64,000 nucleotides of DNA from Aplectana chamaeleonis (taxonomy: Eukaryota; Nematoda; Chromadorea; Rhabditida; Cosmocercidae). A program made the position numbers and the translations under genes. Location: positions 186,001 through 250,000 of the forward strand of contig JAPDOI010000704.1 of the NCBI GenBank assembly GCA_029168955.1, in the 5' to 3' direction. The first letter of the stretch is position 1. The number at the start of each line of letters is the position of its first letter. The notes under the pieces are model-generated. The model ran no database searches. It was given only the letters and a program-made list of their open reading frames with translations, and had not been told where the DNA came from. Below are positions 9,481 to 22,320 of this stretch, piece after piece.

Positions 9481-11958
9481 ACGGTTTTCTGATATCGCTG
9501 CCAATCAATTTACGAGTTCAAAAAAAGCCTTAGCGACGACCGCTTGGCACGCACGCTGACCGCGTGGGCGGGCAATCTCATTCGGATGGACTTTATGATG
9601 AAGAAGTTTCGAAATTGCCTTTGCGGAATTCTAGAAGCGAAAGTTCTTAATCGTGGAATGCCTTGTAATGAGTCAATTTTGAATAAATATCAGTTTATTG
9701 GCCGAAGATTCATTGTTATTGAATGAGAGCTGCAGGCAATGAGCAGCGACAAAACTTGCGAATGAGACTACCCAGAATTATCTCGGTTTCTTCTGTTTCC
9801 GGCATTTTTTTAACCAATTGTCTTCCGTTTCCGTTTCCGAAAATCTTGACAAAGATTTCCACACAGCCCCAAGCAGCACGTAGGTTAGTGGAGGAAACAA
9901 AGGGGTAATCTAAAGCCAAGTTCACAAACTGCAAACACGCACGTTTGCAACTGAGTGCGCAATTTTGCGTTCTGTGCCGTAATTCGGCGTAGCGTGTGGT
10001 TTATTCATAGAGTGAGTGGTGAGATGGAATTATCAAGGTGATGCGTCAGTCGCGCCGCATTGCCAGCGATCGCGCTGCTGCGCGATCAGACTTTAAAAAC
10101 CCCTAAGGCGTCGTCTATGCTTCCGCCGGCGCTGCGAAGGACACTTCTATGTATAATATCGATCGTGCCGCGTATTCAATATTATAGGATTGCACTTCGC
10201 TGCTCCGCTCAGCGGCGAACGCGTAAACGATGCCTAACGCATCGCACGAGGCGGAAATAGTCAGCTGCTACACGCGTCGCCGTTGCTGGTCGGTCATTGG
10301 CGTACCACATTTGTGGTCGTTTTGCTTGCCGCTTAGAGTTATCATGGAGTGATCTATCGTAGCCAGTTTTCGCTCGGCGACGCAGCGACATGAAAGCCGC
10401 CTAATCGCGTCGTTGAGCGTTTCTATAGGACGCGGTTCGATCGCGGTTACCGGAAATATAAACCGGAATAGGGCCCAAAATTCGTGCAGTTGGATTAAGT
10501 ATGTTGAAGTGCACGCACCTACAGTCAGCACCCAACATAAACAGCGGCTTCCACTTGTAGTATGTGCTGTAAGGCATAGTCACATAGCGTTATAATCAGG
10601 AAGCTTAGCGAATATCATAACACGATGTAGCGATCTTCAAAGGAACATCTGCCGTATCACGTGTTGATTCATTGCTCATATGACTTTACCAGAGTGCGCA
10701 CTTCCTCATCACGCGATTGGGTCACACCTTGATGAGATTTGAGCAAAACCTTTGGGGACAGTAGGATGTTTATGCCAATTTTGTCTTCGATTACTTGTGG
10801 CAGGGCCCGCGCTCAACCTATGACCTCAAACTGAACATAAGCCTACGCGTCTTTGCGTGCGGACATGTCGCCTAGACCAAGAGAGTGCATACCTTCTCTT
10901 ACCGCCCTGCTAGTCAGAATCCTCGCATACAATTTAATTTGACGCATGGACGGAACTGCGACGGTAGATCGCCGCACGCGATGGAAACCCTGTTGGCCGG
11001 TTATGCCGCCAACGCCCCACGGCCAGCTGCAATCATCGCGCCGAGTCCATTCTCTAGACTACATTTGGTACACAAACCATACAACAGACTCTAGAGAATC
11101 AGCACGCTTCTTTCATCTACAGAAAATATCTTTACTTCTGTGAAAGAGTGCGAATCTTTATCTTTTCAGCATTTGCACGGGAACAGAAGAACTTGGAATC
11201 GCAGTTCGTTGGGAGGACATAAGAAGTTGGGAAAATCATACTCTGTTCTGAGTCGAGATCGAGAAAAGCTTGCTCTCCCTGGTAAGTTCAAGGCTCCTGT
11301 AGTCTCATATATATGATGTCGCCGATCCAAAAACAGTCTGTGGGTATGAATAGTTATCAGCGGTGAGTATATCCGGAATCCTAAAGACAGATCCACAGTA
11401 CAGAAATGACCGTTCCCTACTGACGTCGCCTAAGTCCCCTTTATGTTTATCAACGTTCATAGTTCCATACGGCACTATGGAACAAGCGGAACAAATGCGG
11501 AAACCACTCTTGTGGTGTTGTTGTCAAATATGCATGAAAGTTTCTCGTTGGGTAGAGGTCTACTGCAGCACTACAAATTTAGCTGGAAAATGCAACGAGT
11601 AGCTGCTACCTAGCTACGCCGTTTCGAGCTTGTTCCTATAATGGGGGACGGTCGAAGGAATTTAGCACCTAGGTGGGAATTCCACCCACTGAGAGGTTCC
11701 AGCACCACTTTATAGGAACCCCATATGTCGAATTTATGACTGATAATCGGAGGACGGTGCTCTAATAATCAAATCATCGCATTTAGTTCCCGTCGGTGCG
11801 CAGTTGTGGCCTGCAGGCCCCGCTCTATATTAGCCACCTCTGATAGTGTGCACTGTAAAAATCTCCGCTGGAGCCGCTCAGTGTCGGAACCGGTTCACTG
11901 AGCCTACCATAAAGTCGCGCGACCGACCCGAAGTCGCACAAGTGCTGCGCCGGACCTT
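9481..11958. other. No recognisable gene
   Basis: I see no convincing exon, RNA gene or complete element in this 2.5 kb. A GTTTCCGTTTCCG-rich patch near 9830 resembles sequence just inside the ends of the hAT-like element at 25358-30368. A segment near 10965 (CGACGGTAGATC) recurs inverted at 22660, and in related form near 42100, suggesting a dispersed repeat. Confidence 0.4.
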
Positions 11959-13465
11959 GGCCAGTAGCAATCCCCCAATGTGGTGACTTTAAAGAGGCAG
12001 CCAACCTGAGGTCGGTGACGCCTAGATGCCTCTTATGGTTGCCACCTTAGAACGAGAATCATTCTCGAAGAGCAGCGTTGAATGCAAAACTCTCAAGAGT
12101 CGACGTATTTGATCGAGCACCGCACCAACCTACGAGTGGGATGCCCAACACAGCGCCTTAGACCACTAGGCCTCATGTTCATGTGTGAGGGACTCTTTCT
12201 GTTTTCCTAAATACACTCCCTCCACAGTTCTTCGTATTCATTGTAACTTTGATCGAACTAGCAGTAGTAAACATGGGTTTCGGGAGCGTGCAAATGTGTC
12301 TATCTTTCAGATTCAATGAGTTTTAAACCTTGGATGATGGGATTTCGGAAATTTTGGAAATTTCAAAATTATCAAAGCGAGAGAATGTTAGATTCAAAAA
12401 TGATTCTGAAAATTTTTTGTTGGATGACCACTTACCACTGAACCACGATACAAAATACTTTGCAGTATGATTGTCGAGGAGCCAACCTTGTGTTTCTTCC
12501 ACAATGTACCGAAAAGTTCGAAGGATTTTTTTTTATTATGAACTATTTTTGTCCTTAGTCTGTTTCACGCTTCCCAGTCAACACAGAAAGAAGTGAACTT
12601 GAAGGGAAAGAGGAAAACTAAGTTTAGATAAAAGCCGCACTTAGATGAACTATTATACAGCATTCAGTAACTAGTACACGCGGATCAAGTAAGTTTCATG
12701 CATTTTCTGAAACACGAAACCGTTTTTCAGCCATCTTTCTTAGATGGCTTTCTAAGCAAATCTGATTTTATTTGTGGTGAGCGATTATTCAAAAAAAAAT
12801 CTGAAAATCGTTGAGTATGGCCACAGCAACTTCTAGGAATTGGAAGTTGAGCTTAGCACAGGACTGAAGCACGTAAAATCTATAAAGGAGAAGGATTCAT
12901 GACAGCTACGTGACGTTAATCTCCCACTAAACTTCACCAGGAATCTTTGAAACATCAATAAAACCTGCGGACGTTTCGCCTGTCATTCCTATCAGCTGGC
13001 AGCGGAGCTGGATGGCCGCCAGCAGGCGGGTGCAATTTTTCCTTGCCCACCTAGCCAACGAGATAGGCCGCCGTGCTGTGCTGGGGTGATAGGTGGGCAG
13101 CGGACTGGTCGGATCGCAAGCGCTCCACTGCCCTTTCTTGGAGCTTTTTTACTTCAAAAAGTCAGCACCATTGCACGTGCTCGACCCCATGACCGCGGTA
13201 TCGACCTAGCTCCTCTTCGCTCCGCGCCCTATTTCTCTTTCCTCTGCGGCGGTGAGCAAAGTCACCACCCGTTTATTGCAGTCAGCCACCTCATAAAAGA
13301 ACGCTCACTGCTCCCAGGTGGCTGACTGCAATGGTCATTAAATTGAGCGTCGCCTGTGCATTTCTATGCCGGCCCATCCATATTGATAGCCGAGACGTGA
13401 TTGACCCAGTCCCCACGCAGGGACAGTCGGTAGCTGCCACCTTTCGGGGGGATTGCTACTTGCCC
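11959..13465 (-). mobile_element. 1.5-kb TIR element with tRNA-like core, copy 1
   Basis: The ends GGCCAGTAGCAATCCCCC and GGGGGGATTGCTACTTGCCC are inverted repeats. The whole interior matches the element at 28683-30191 in the opposite orientation, indels aside. No transposase. A tRNA-Leu-like block lies near one end. Confidence 0.8.
12092..12180 (-). repeat. tRNA-Leu-like block in 1.5-kb element, copy 1
   Basis: On the minus strand the sequence GCCTAGTGGTCTAAGGCGC resembles the D-arm and A-box of tRNA-Leu. A degenerate B-box (GATCAAATAC) follows about 55 bp later. It lacks a matching acceptor stem, so it is a tRNA-derived segment and not a functional tRNA. Confidence 0.5.
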
Positions 13466-14006
13466 TTGCGTCACGTTCGGTTGGTGTTACAGTGTGGGGT
13501 TCCAGAAATGCGTAGCAGTGACAGCAGAAATAATAAATACTGAAGGCAATGGTTATTTTATACCACCCACATAGAACAACCATTGGGGTACTGTGTATCA
13601 TTCCTGATAGAATCCTTGGGTTGGAGCGCGATGTGAATGACTATTGAATTTCTAACGAATTCTGGGATTGCTTACGAAAATATTTTTTATTTCGTTAGTC
13701 GTTGGTCGTTAGACGTAACATCCAAAAAGCCCGTAAGTCGCTAAATTCGCTATTCGTTAGTCGTAATTACGCACATCCCTGGTGCTGACGTGTGGCCGGT
13801 GCAATCCGCGATGCCACGTCGACGTCAAAAAAAAATCGCAGGCGTCCCGATTTCTCCGCTTTCTCATTGAACGTAGATTAGGTGGTTTCATGTAAGATCC
13901 ATTACTCCTGAGGCCCCTTTCATAGTTTGCCGGACGAAGTCGTCCGACACGTTTTGAAATAGGACTGTGCCGTTCAGCATCGGTTCGAAATTTCTCCGCA
14001 GAGATA

Positions 14007-15285
14007 CCAGGTTGTTCAATAAGTTTTGTCGTTTGATAAGAGAGGGCGTTGCTACTAGCCCAAATTTTTTTTTGTTTTGTTGGTACACTCTTCATATGAA
14101 CGTATGTGAAGTTTCATTTCAATCTGTCAATTGATTCTTTGTTTACAAGCCATTTAGTGTCGCCGTGTCACAACAATGGAGAAAATTGAATACCTTGCAG
14201 TGATAAAATTCTTATTTTTGGAAGGCGTAGCACGAATAGAAATTCACGAACGAATGTTAAAAGTGTATAATGATTGTCCACCTACAATTAGAACAGTAGA
14301 AAGATGGGTTGCTGAACTTAAACGTGGTCGTACAAGCCTTGAAGACGATCCACGTGAAGAACGTCTAAAAAGCGCATCAACACTAGAAATCATAGTAAAA
14401 ATACAGGATATGGGTTTGGAAGATCGTCGATTGACTGAGAGAGATTCAGTAGAGGCTTTACACATCACATTAGGTAGAGTGAGCCATATTTTGAGTGAAA
14501 TTTTGGGTTTTAGAAAGCTGTGTGCACAATGGGTACCCCATTCGCTAACAATGGAACAAAAACAAATTCGAATGCGACTTTTCAGCAACATTTGGAGCGT
14601 TTTAAAAAGGATGAAGTGGATTTTGTGCTTCGATTCATCACTATGGATGAGACTTGGGTCTATCACGATGATCCTGAATCAAAACAAGAGGCTAAAGAGT
14701 AGTGTGAACCTGGCTGTTCGGCTTTGAAACGAGTTCGTGTCCGGAAATCGGCCAAGAAGGTTATGTCATCAGTTTTTTGGAATATGAAAAAAAATTTTGT
14801 TTGCGGATTACTTGCAAAGTGGTAAAACAATGAATTCTGAATATTATTGCAACCTTTTGGATCAGTTGAAGGAAAAAATCGTGGAAAAAGACCCGGTTTG
14901 CAAATGAAAAAAACTCTTTTTCATCAGGACAATGCACCGTGTCACAAGAGCATTTTGACAAAGGCTAAAATCCATGAATCAAGTTCGAATTGTTGGAGCA
15001 TCCACCGTATGCACCCGATTTGGCCCCCAGCGACCCATTTGTTTCCAGAACTCAAAAAATTGATTCGTGGCGAGCGTTTTTCATCAAATGAAGAGGTCTT
15101 AACGGCTGTTGAAGCGTGTTTTGCAGACCTTCCGGATTCTCAATTCAGGGATGGGATCCACCGGTTGGAGGATCGTTGGAGCGAGTGTATTAATGTTCAG
15201 GGAGGTTATACTGAATAATGAAGTGTAGTTTGAACCATAAAATTGTGTTTTTCTTACGAAAGACAAAACTTATTAAACAACCTTG
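14007..15285 (+). mobile_element. Mariner transposon copy 2, full length (1279 bp) but dead
   Basis: The element starts after TA (14005-14006) with CCAGGTTGTTCAATAAGTTT and ends at 15285 with the inverted match, then TA (15286-15287). The length is typical of mariner elements. The left flanking region matches copy 1 for 80 bp before the copy-1 insertion point. Confidence 0.92.
14176..15218 (+). pseudogene. Mariner transposase, frameshifted, copy 2
   Basis: The reading begins MEKIEYLAVIKFLFLEG with the mariner DNA-binding domain, then ERWVAELKRGRTSLEDDPRE. The first catalytic block appears as MDETWVYHDDPESK near 14643. The second (LFHQDNAPCHKS) is at about 14920 in a separate frame segment (14847-15218). 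The third appears as HPPYAPDLAPSD near 15000 in yet another frame. Total span is about 348 codons, the normal mariner size, and all three catalytic aspartates are still present at DNA level. At least two or three frame changes make it non-functional. Confidence 0.9.
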
Positions 15286-15474
15286 TATTGCAAAAAGACA
15301 GAGAGGTGGGATGTTGGATACACCTTCGAAATGGGAGTATCATTTATTGGATCGAGGTTTCCAATGCTGGGGAGACTTTCTATGTTTTCTGTTACGACGT
15401 AAACGATTAATCACTTGTTATGTCTCCGACATCCCCATTTTGTCTTTAGTTATGAAAAAGTTCGTATTTCGCAC

Positions 15475-15516
15475 GACGCATAAATATAACAACACTTGAG
15501 AAACATGAAAATGCCT
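15475..15516 (+). repeat. Degenerate Tc1-type terminus
   Basis: GCATAAATATAACAACACTT followed by GAGAAACATGAAAAT aligns with the end of the 1672-3156 element (CATAAGTATACGAACACTTA onward). Isolated relic. Confidence 0.4.
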
Positions 15517-16110
15517 CGCGACGACCGCCACATTGTACCACATTAATTTTTATAACATTGGTTCAGGGTGATACTATTTTTTCACGTTCCCGGTGAACTT
15601 CACCTGTTTTTCGACGAGAAAGTCCTTCCTTCTATAATTCTGGACTTGGATTTCGATGGAATTCCAGCTAGCTAAGACGACCACCTGCATGTAGCTCCAA
15701 GTTTATGCCAGATCATGAATCGATCAACGCCTGTGGTCAACAAAAAGTCCTATGAAGCTCAAAGATCAGTCCCAAAGAAATGTTCCTCGAAGAGCCACCA
15801 GCGACACGGTGTCGGCCCGGATGACCCATTAGTAATTGTTGCCGAGTTTCTCGGCATATACCATTCCCTGCCCCCATCAACCACTACGACAACGATTTGC
15901 GCTCCGAAGTGAGGTATCTCTTTGCTCAGAACATCTTTACAATATTGCTTAACTCAAACCTGCGCTTTCAAACATGAGCATATTCGTCCCTCAACATTCA
16001 GGCAGACTATGTAGGAGGGCTACTCAATGAGACTTCTTCGTTGGCCACCAAGTGTTATCAAAATTAACAAGAGACGGCGAGAAACGCACTAAAAGGTCTT
16101 ATTTCAGTGA
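15517..16110. other. No recognisable gene
   Basis: No exon or complete element seen. The last 40 bases (GAGACGGCGAGAAACGCAC) match part of TTAA family A in reverse orientation. Confidence 0.4.
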
Positions 16111-17090
16111 CATCCTCGGAAAAATGAAAACATATTACATGTAATGTAAAAGGCCTGAATTAATATACATGTAATATGAATTGGCCAATGTATATTACTT
16201 GCAAATCATCTCGACCGATGTATGTTACATGTAATATATTGGTCCCTCGCTCGAAGGCCAAATGTCGCACTCAGACAGTAAGTGCGGGCGGGTCGCTGGC
16301 TTTTGGCGGGCGGATCGCATCCCCTCCCCCGCCATCCGCCCGCCAGTAGCCAGCGATCCGCCCGCTAGTAGCCAGCGATCCGCCCGCCATTAGCCAGCGA
16401 TCCGCCCTCGACGCCACATGTGGGTCGGCTGCCAAAAATTATTCTCCGGCTTCTGAGTGATCCTTCACATGTGGCTTGAAGTCACCATCCAGGGTCGGCC
16501 ACAAAATGCCGAGTGAGCATTCAGTGCGATAGAGCGCCTTTTATACCCCTCGGTTGGTATACTCTTAGCACGATACTGATACCAGAAAAGAACTTGTCAA
16601 TGACTGACAAGTTTCACCGTGCGAAATTTGAGCGGGCGGATCGCTGGCTATCAAAGCAGTAGCTGGCGGATAGCTGGCTATCAAAGCTCTTGCGGGCGGA
16701 TAGCTGGCAAGTTGCGGGCGTATCGCCGCTTTAGGGCTTGCCGGCGATCCGCCCGCTAGCGTTATCAACTTTCCCAGGTGCCGCTATCCGCCCGCCTAAA
16801 CGCAGCGATCTGCCCGCCGAGACAACGTGAGGCAGCGATCTGCCCGGCGAGGCCACGATGGGTAGTGATCCGCCCGAAACTTGCTGGCGTACCGCTCGCA
16901 GAGGTCTTGATTGCCAGCGGTCAGTCCGCACCTATTGTTGGAGCACGTAATATGTTTTTGATGGTGAAAACATGATACTTGTAACATAAGTGATGATTAC
17001 AATATACTTGTATTATATCTCCGTCAATGTAGGTTACATGTTAATTATCTCTACTCAAGTCAATTACATGTAGTATAAGTGTAACAAAAT
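16111..17090. repeat. TTACATGTAA-family sequence flanking GC-rich tandem repeats
   Basis: Left block 16111-16235 and right block about 16960-17090 carry AAAATGAAAACA and ATTACATGTAAT-type motifs like the 193-bp MITE. Between them (16280-16900) the motif GCCAGCGATCCGCCCGC and its reverse complement recur many times. The GC-rich array is in mixed orientation, so it may be a large insertion in, or expansion of, the element. Confidence 0.5.
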
Positions 17091-17463
17091 TCAAACACCC
17101 TCAGCAACCGAGGGCCCATGTTGAACGCGTTCTCCAAACCCGCAGGTCCATTGGATTGACATTCGACCGGGTGGTCACTCGCCCTGGTCCAGTTGTTGAT
17201 CTCTCGCTCCTCATGGTTGGTGCTAATCGTGGGGACGATTAGAGGGATCGACAAACAATATTTTTGAATCAAGCCTAAGCCCACTGCTTCTTGTATGAAG
17301 CTGTGAGATCTAAGCTAGCTGCTTCACATATGGAGCAGCGAGATTTGAGCTCCTGGGATGTCCAAGAAAGTTTGAAGCTTGTTGATTCGTACCTGAAGCA
17401 GAAGCCTGTAACTTGCAGCTCCAACCCTTAAGGCATCGAGCTTCAAACTGCAGCTCTAATTAA

Positions 17464-18116
17464 AGGCAGCATACACGCTCACAGACATGGTAGGGATATC
17501 AGCATAAATAGGCCCGCACAGCCCCTAGCAAGTCGTCAGCGCTCTTTGAAGCTCTGGAAACTATCCGGAATGACAATATTTGACAATGTTTAGGCAATCC
17601 TGTCTTGCACGCCCTATTTTCCCACCCATTCGAGTACGAGAATGAGAATCGAAACTTGAGAAAACATGTGATAACTTAGAATGATAGCACTATAAAAAGG
17701 GAGTGCAGTAGAGAAAAAACTCGATTTACCTCAATATAACATGTTTGTGCACTTATAAAATCCTCCATTTCAAGAGGTCAGCCAAAGTATAGCGGCATTC
17801 TCGAAAGTGGACGAGAGTCAATAGGTATGCAGACATGTTATACTCAAGTAAACCAAGCTATTTCTCTCGTGCACTCCGATTTTTTTTAGTGCTATCACTC
17901 TCAATTATCACACGTTTTCACATGTATCGATTCTCATTCTGTTACTCGAAGGGGTGTGAAAATACGGGCGTGGAAGGCAAGATTGCTCAAACATTGTCAA
18001 ATATTGTCATCCTAGACAGTTTTCAGCGCTTCAAACGTCGTTGAGGACATAGTACGGGCCGTGCGGACCTATCTATGCTGTTATCTCGACTATGCTTGCG
18101 AGCGTGTATGCTGCCT
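17464..18116. mobile_element. TTAA-flanked MITE with AGGCAGCATACACGCTC ends
   Basis: TTAA (17460-17463) precedes AGGCAGCATACACGCTC. The inverted end GAGCGTGTATGCTGCCT closes at 18116, followed by TTGA, a one-base change from TTAA. The element is 653 bp with no coding capacity. Confidence 0.75.
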
Positions 18117-18476
18117 TTGAAGGCATCGTACGCGCTGAAATCCACTTTCCATTTTTTATGCTCAATCCCTTCCTCGGGCCCCTGTGAGAACGTACAACGA
18201 GCTTGGCTGCTCAAAAACGTATCATTGTGAGCATAGAGGAAGTGGAAAGTAAGGAATTCCGTCAAAAGGGGCCGGCCCTTCCGTCAGTCATTTGGCACTT
18301 TCGCAATATTTGAGCAGAACGTCGTGTCGCTAAGTACAGGGCATGACACTGTACGCTGGCGCACCGTCCGACGAAAGTGGCATTATCGACTGGAAATTTT
18401 TCGTCACACAACGAGCGATTGCTTCCAACGCTGCGCCAATGGACGAATTGTAGAACTGTTCCTTGCGCCCTCTGCG

Positions 18477-18644
18477 TAAACTCTGGTCCCGTCGTAGTGA
18501 CCTGTTGATTTCGATCAATATCAGCAGCGGAGCGGTGGGCCTCGGTGAAATATAACTAGTGATAAGGAGGTTCCGACGAAGAGGCCACGGCTCCGCGCTG
18601 TGATAATCGAAATCAACAGGTCATTACGGCGAGACCAGAGTTTA
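18477..18644. repeat. Foldback repeat
   Basis: TAAACTCTGGTCCCGTCGTA and the following 30 bases are inverted at 18600-18644. The loop is about 90 bp and is rich in GAGCGG-type sequence. Confidence 0.7.
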
Positions 18645-18824
18645 ACTATCCCGAGTCAATGTCGGCGCGAATTTCAAATGATTTTCAGAAGTTTTTTTTA
18701 AACGTTTTTTCTTGAAAAGTTAACGTTTTTGAGCGGACTTTTCGCTAGCTTTAGTCACTATAGGGGGCTAACAACTCAAAAACGCTTAAAAACGAAACAT
18801 GGTTTTCAGCCCGTACGATGCCTT

Positions 18825-18965
18825 TCAGTTACGTGAAATATAAGTGTATGTTACATGTAATATAAGTATAGGTTACATGCGATATACTTGAATGGTAATA
18901 TACTTGAATGTCTCCAGTATCTTACACTTTATATTACACGTAACATGTTTTCATTTTTCTGAGTT
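18825..18965. repeat. TTACATGTAA-family MITE copy
   Basis: Contains GTTACATGTAATATAAG and closes with ACATGTTTTCATTTTTCTGA, the right end of the family at 4844-5036. Confidence 0.6.
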
Positions 18966-18989
18966 ATTCTCTGGCCTGGACTAGTGGTT

Positions 18990-19309
18990 CGGTAGAATAA
19001 CATGTTCTCGGTGGCTGTGAGCAGTGAAAAATGGTGTCAATCGAAGTTGGAAGAATATTTTCTGCAAAACAGTACTAGTTAGGGTCCGAAGGAAAAAAAA
19101 CGGAGCAACAGAGAGTAGAGAATTGCAAAAGACGGGTCAACAAAAAATTTCCTGGTCACAACTAACAGTTCGTGTGAGAGTAAAGAGGCGGGATAAGAGT
19201 AAAGGATTTCTTGCCCTCTTCATTTCATCGTCATTTCAGTTCTACCCGGAGGCCAAGCAATCGATTTAGCGGTTCATCTCAAAATCGACGATTATCGTGG
19301 ACACTGCCT
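18990..19309 (-). repeat. TTAA family A fragment, reverse orientation
   Basis: The sequence is the reverse complement of the half of family A bearing the CTCTACTCTCTGTTGCTCCG and TTTACTCTCAC blocks (as at 44500 and 61930). It ends at TTAA (19310-19313), where another end of the same class starts immediately. Confidence 0.65.
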
Positions 19310-19382
19310 TTAAAAGCAGTGTCCACGATAAAGAATGTGTTTTAGTTTCCACTAGGAATGAGTAGTGGAGGGACACACTTAA

Positions 19383-19858
19383 AGGCAGGGTCCACGATGA
19401 ATTTCGTCCTCGGTTTTTGACCGGAAATAGAAAGTTCAGAGTCTCATTGGAGCACTGGGGTCGAAAGAACAAACGAAAACGAGCCAGAAAGAGCTCCATA
19501 CGGCTCCGAAGTCCGCTCGCGCTAGCCCTTTCACTCGCGGTCGAGTTTCTCGACGTGAACGAAGGAACACTCGAAATCGCGAAATGAGCGATGGTTTTCG
19601 ATCAAAAGCCCCGTTCTTCCCTTCATTTTCGACTTCTCTCTTTACTCAGGTCAGCTCGCATACATCGGCTGCAAAAGACGGAAGTTACAAGCATCGAAAA
19701 ACTCGTCCAACATGCTTCTCTAGCTCAATTTTTGAGGGGCCATAACTCTGATCCCAGAAGGTCGTGTACGATTTCAGACACATCGTTGAAATCAGCATGG
19801 GACCGTTTTCAAGATAGGCTGAAAAACAGAAGAACGATTTTCATCGTGGACCCTGCCT
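19383..19858. mobile_element. TTAA-flanked MITE, family B
   Basis: TTAA, then AGGCAGGGTCCACGAT; the inverted end ATCGTGGACCCTGCCT is followed by TTAA (19859-19862). The interior is shared with 21882-22320 (inverted), 45597-46083 and 51630-52114. Sequence on both sides resembles pieces of another TTAA element, so this is probably a nested insertion. Confidence 0.8.
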
Positions 19859-19862
19859 TTAA

Positions 19863-21877
19863 AGGCACAGAACACCCAGAGAATTATTTTTTAGTTTCCA
19901 TGCTTATATTGGAAAAGATCGCACGCTGATCACAGTGGTGTCTCTGAAATCGTTCAAGAACCCCTACGAAAGGAGATATGGCTCCTCAAATAAGCCTGTT
20001 ATTTGAGGACAAAAAATTGATGGACGCGTTGTCTTAGGCTTGTATTTCTTTTCTTTAGCAGCCGTTGCGCGAGAGCGAGCCAGGATAAGGACAAAGACCG
20101 GTAATGGACTGAAGAACGTAGGCTCGGTTGAAATTCATCCATCCATCCAGCCGATATGGAGGTCGAAAATCCGGAAGGGGGTCGGGCCTGTGGTGGTGGC
20201 TTTATACCCCGCTTATTTGGAGGAATTGGGATCTCGCACTTGGAACGTGTTACACAGGAGGTGTCTACTACACAAACATATGAAAATCACAAAATTGATG
20301 TCTGAGGGTGTACTGTGCCCCTATAACGTTGACATCGAATGAACGCCTGAAAAAGAGCCAGGAAGACCCCCAAAAACAGGGTCAGGCGGGCGTTGTCCAA
20401 CTGGAAAACAGGGGGGACGTAAAACTTCTCGGAATTTAGATTATTTTAGGAGGGTACGTTGAAGCTTCGGGTCACAACTTCAAAAAATTGAGGGTGTTTT
20501 TAGTTGCGTTTCTCTTTCTGGGAAGAAAACAGGTCGTGGAACGAGTGGTTCGGACGTGGTTGTCTCACATATTGTAATAGCAACAAAAAGAACAAAGAGA
20601 ACAATAGTACAGCACCACAACAGTACATGTGAGAAAAATGTCTTCACATAACAAAGTAATAGACATATTTTAGGCAGTATTCAAATTTTCAACACAAAAA
20701 ACAATTTTTTCAAGCGAATTACATTCATAAATCGGGTCTATTACCGCTTTGTTTCTTCACTTCGAAAATTGGACAACGTACGTCCCCCCATAAAACTTCA
20801 GATTTTCAAATTTCTGAAACAAGATTCAGATTCTTCATGAAATTCCCCACAAACTGATACCTGACACCCCTCCCACCACCTCTAAATCGCGAAGAAAAAC
20901 GCATAAAACACGTTTTCCCGTCGTCCAAAACCGTTGTCCGAAACCGGGCCTTCGGCCGATATTGGACAACGCTAATTTTTTTTCATAAAATCGATCCTAT
21001 GATCCTGGAGGGGAAATGTTCATCTTTGGCCTATCGTCTACGAACTACCACGATGTCGCTCGGAAACTCCTTAGTTTAGAGCGTTTCGGAGCAAGGAGTT
21101 CAGTTTACCCCTGCGGCGAGCCGTCGAAAAATATCGCGCTCCAATGCCAAACCGCGGCTGCCACCGGTGTTAGTAGTGCGTTCTGATTGAGCAATACTAG
21201 TTGGGAATCGAACTTTTTTGAACCTGTGAAGGTTTACGCACCCACGAAATGGTTCCACCCAACCGGAGGTTTTGATGCAAACCTAATTGGAGGTTTCTTA
21301 TCCGTCAAAATGTAGGCTTCTGCCGGTATCTGCTATTTGATAGTCCTATCAGTCATCGTTCCTACAGAAACTCCACCAAAATGCTCTGAGTTTTTATAGT
21401 GTATCACTCATTCTTCCCTCGTATCCTGAGTGACCCCCTCCAACTAGGTTTGCAACGAGGTGTCGTGAAGTGTTGTGATTAGTGAGCTGTTATCGAGAGT
21501 TTAAAAAGTCCCCGAATAATGCTCGACATACGCCAGAGTTTTGCCCATTCCGAGGTTGGAATCCATTAAAAGTTAGGAAACTTTCCACATCTTCACCTTG
21601 ATTTCCTCCACTATAAAAACTTCCTATCAGCTCAAGCTCGCCTATTGCGTCATTTTCAAATCATTCCTGACTTTTTGTTAGCTTACTGCGCGATCAAGAA
21701 TAGGACAAAACTTAATGCAAGCAAAGAACAAGTATCCAGCGTTTTTTTTTAATTCCTGCTCAGATTTTCCCGCATTTTCTTCTTCGTTATGCCATCATGA
21801 GATTGTGAGGCGACGTGGTCCGAGGTGGTGAATCAGGGGGGGGGGGGTCGGGCCCGTGGCGTTCGCTTCTGCCTCGC
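19863..21877. other. No recognisable gene; weak TTGGACAAC repeats
   Basis: No exon pattern seen. GTTGTCCAA or its complement occurs at 20389, 20768 and 20965; two of these flank an inverted GGGGGGACGT pair, so a degenerate TIR element is possible. Confidence 0.35.
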
Positions 21878-21881
21878 TTAA

Positions 21882-22320
21882 AGGCAGTGTCCACGATAAA
21901 AATCGTTTTCAAATTTCCACCGGAAAACGAAGGTTTAGAGCCTGACTGTTTCATCATTGAAGAAAGAATCATGAAAAAACGCTGCGAAACATCCAAAATC
22001 AGCTCTTCTTCTTGAAAGCCACATTTCAACGGTGGATCAGTTGCGCGGGCTTGGGCCTGAGGTAGACAGCGTGCGCAAATGCGCCCCAATGCTCAAACTG
22101 AGCCGCGCTTGCGCTCCAATGCTAAGGTAGAAGCGGACCAAACTGTTCCTCGGAAAACTCGACCGCGAGCGGAAAGGCTAGAGCGAGCGGACTTCGGAGC
22201 CGTATGGAGCTCTTTCGGCCTCGTTTTCGTTCGTTCTTTCGACCCCAGTGCTCCAATGAGACCCCGAACTTTCAATTTTCGGCTGAGAACCGAGGAAGAA
22301 ATTTATCGTGGACACTGCCT
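21882..22320. mobile_element. TTAA-flanked MITE, family B
   Basis: TTAA (21878-21881), then AGGCAGTGTCCACGATAAAA; the inverted end closes at 22320 followed by TTAA (22321-22324). 439 bp. It shares internal sequence with 19383-19858 in the opposite orientation. Confidence 0.85.
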
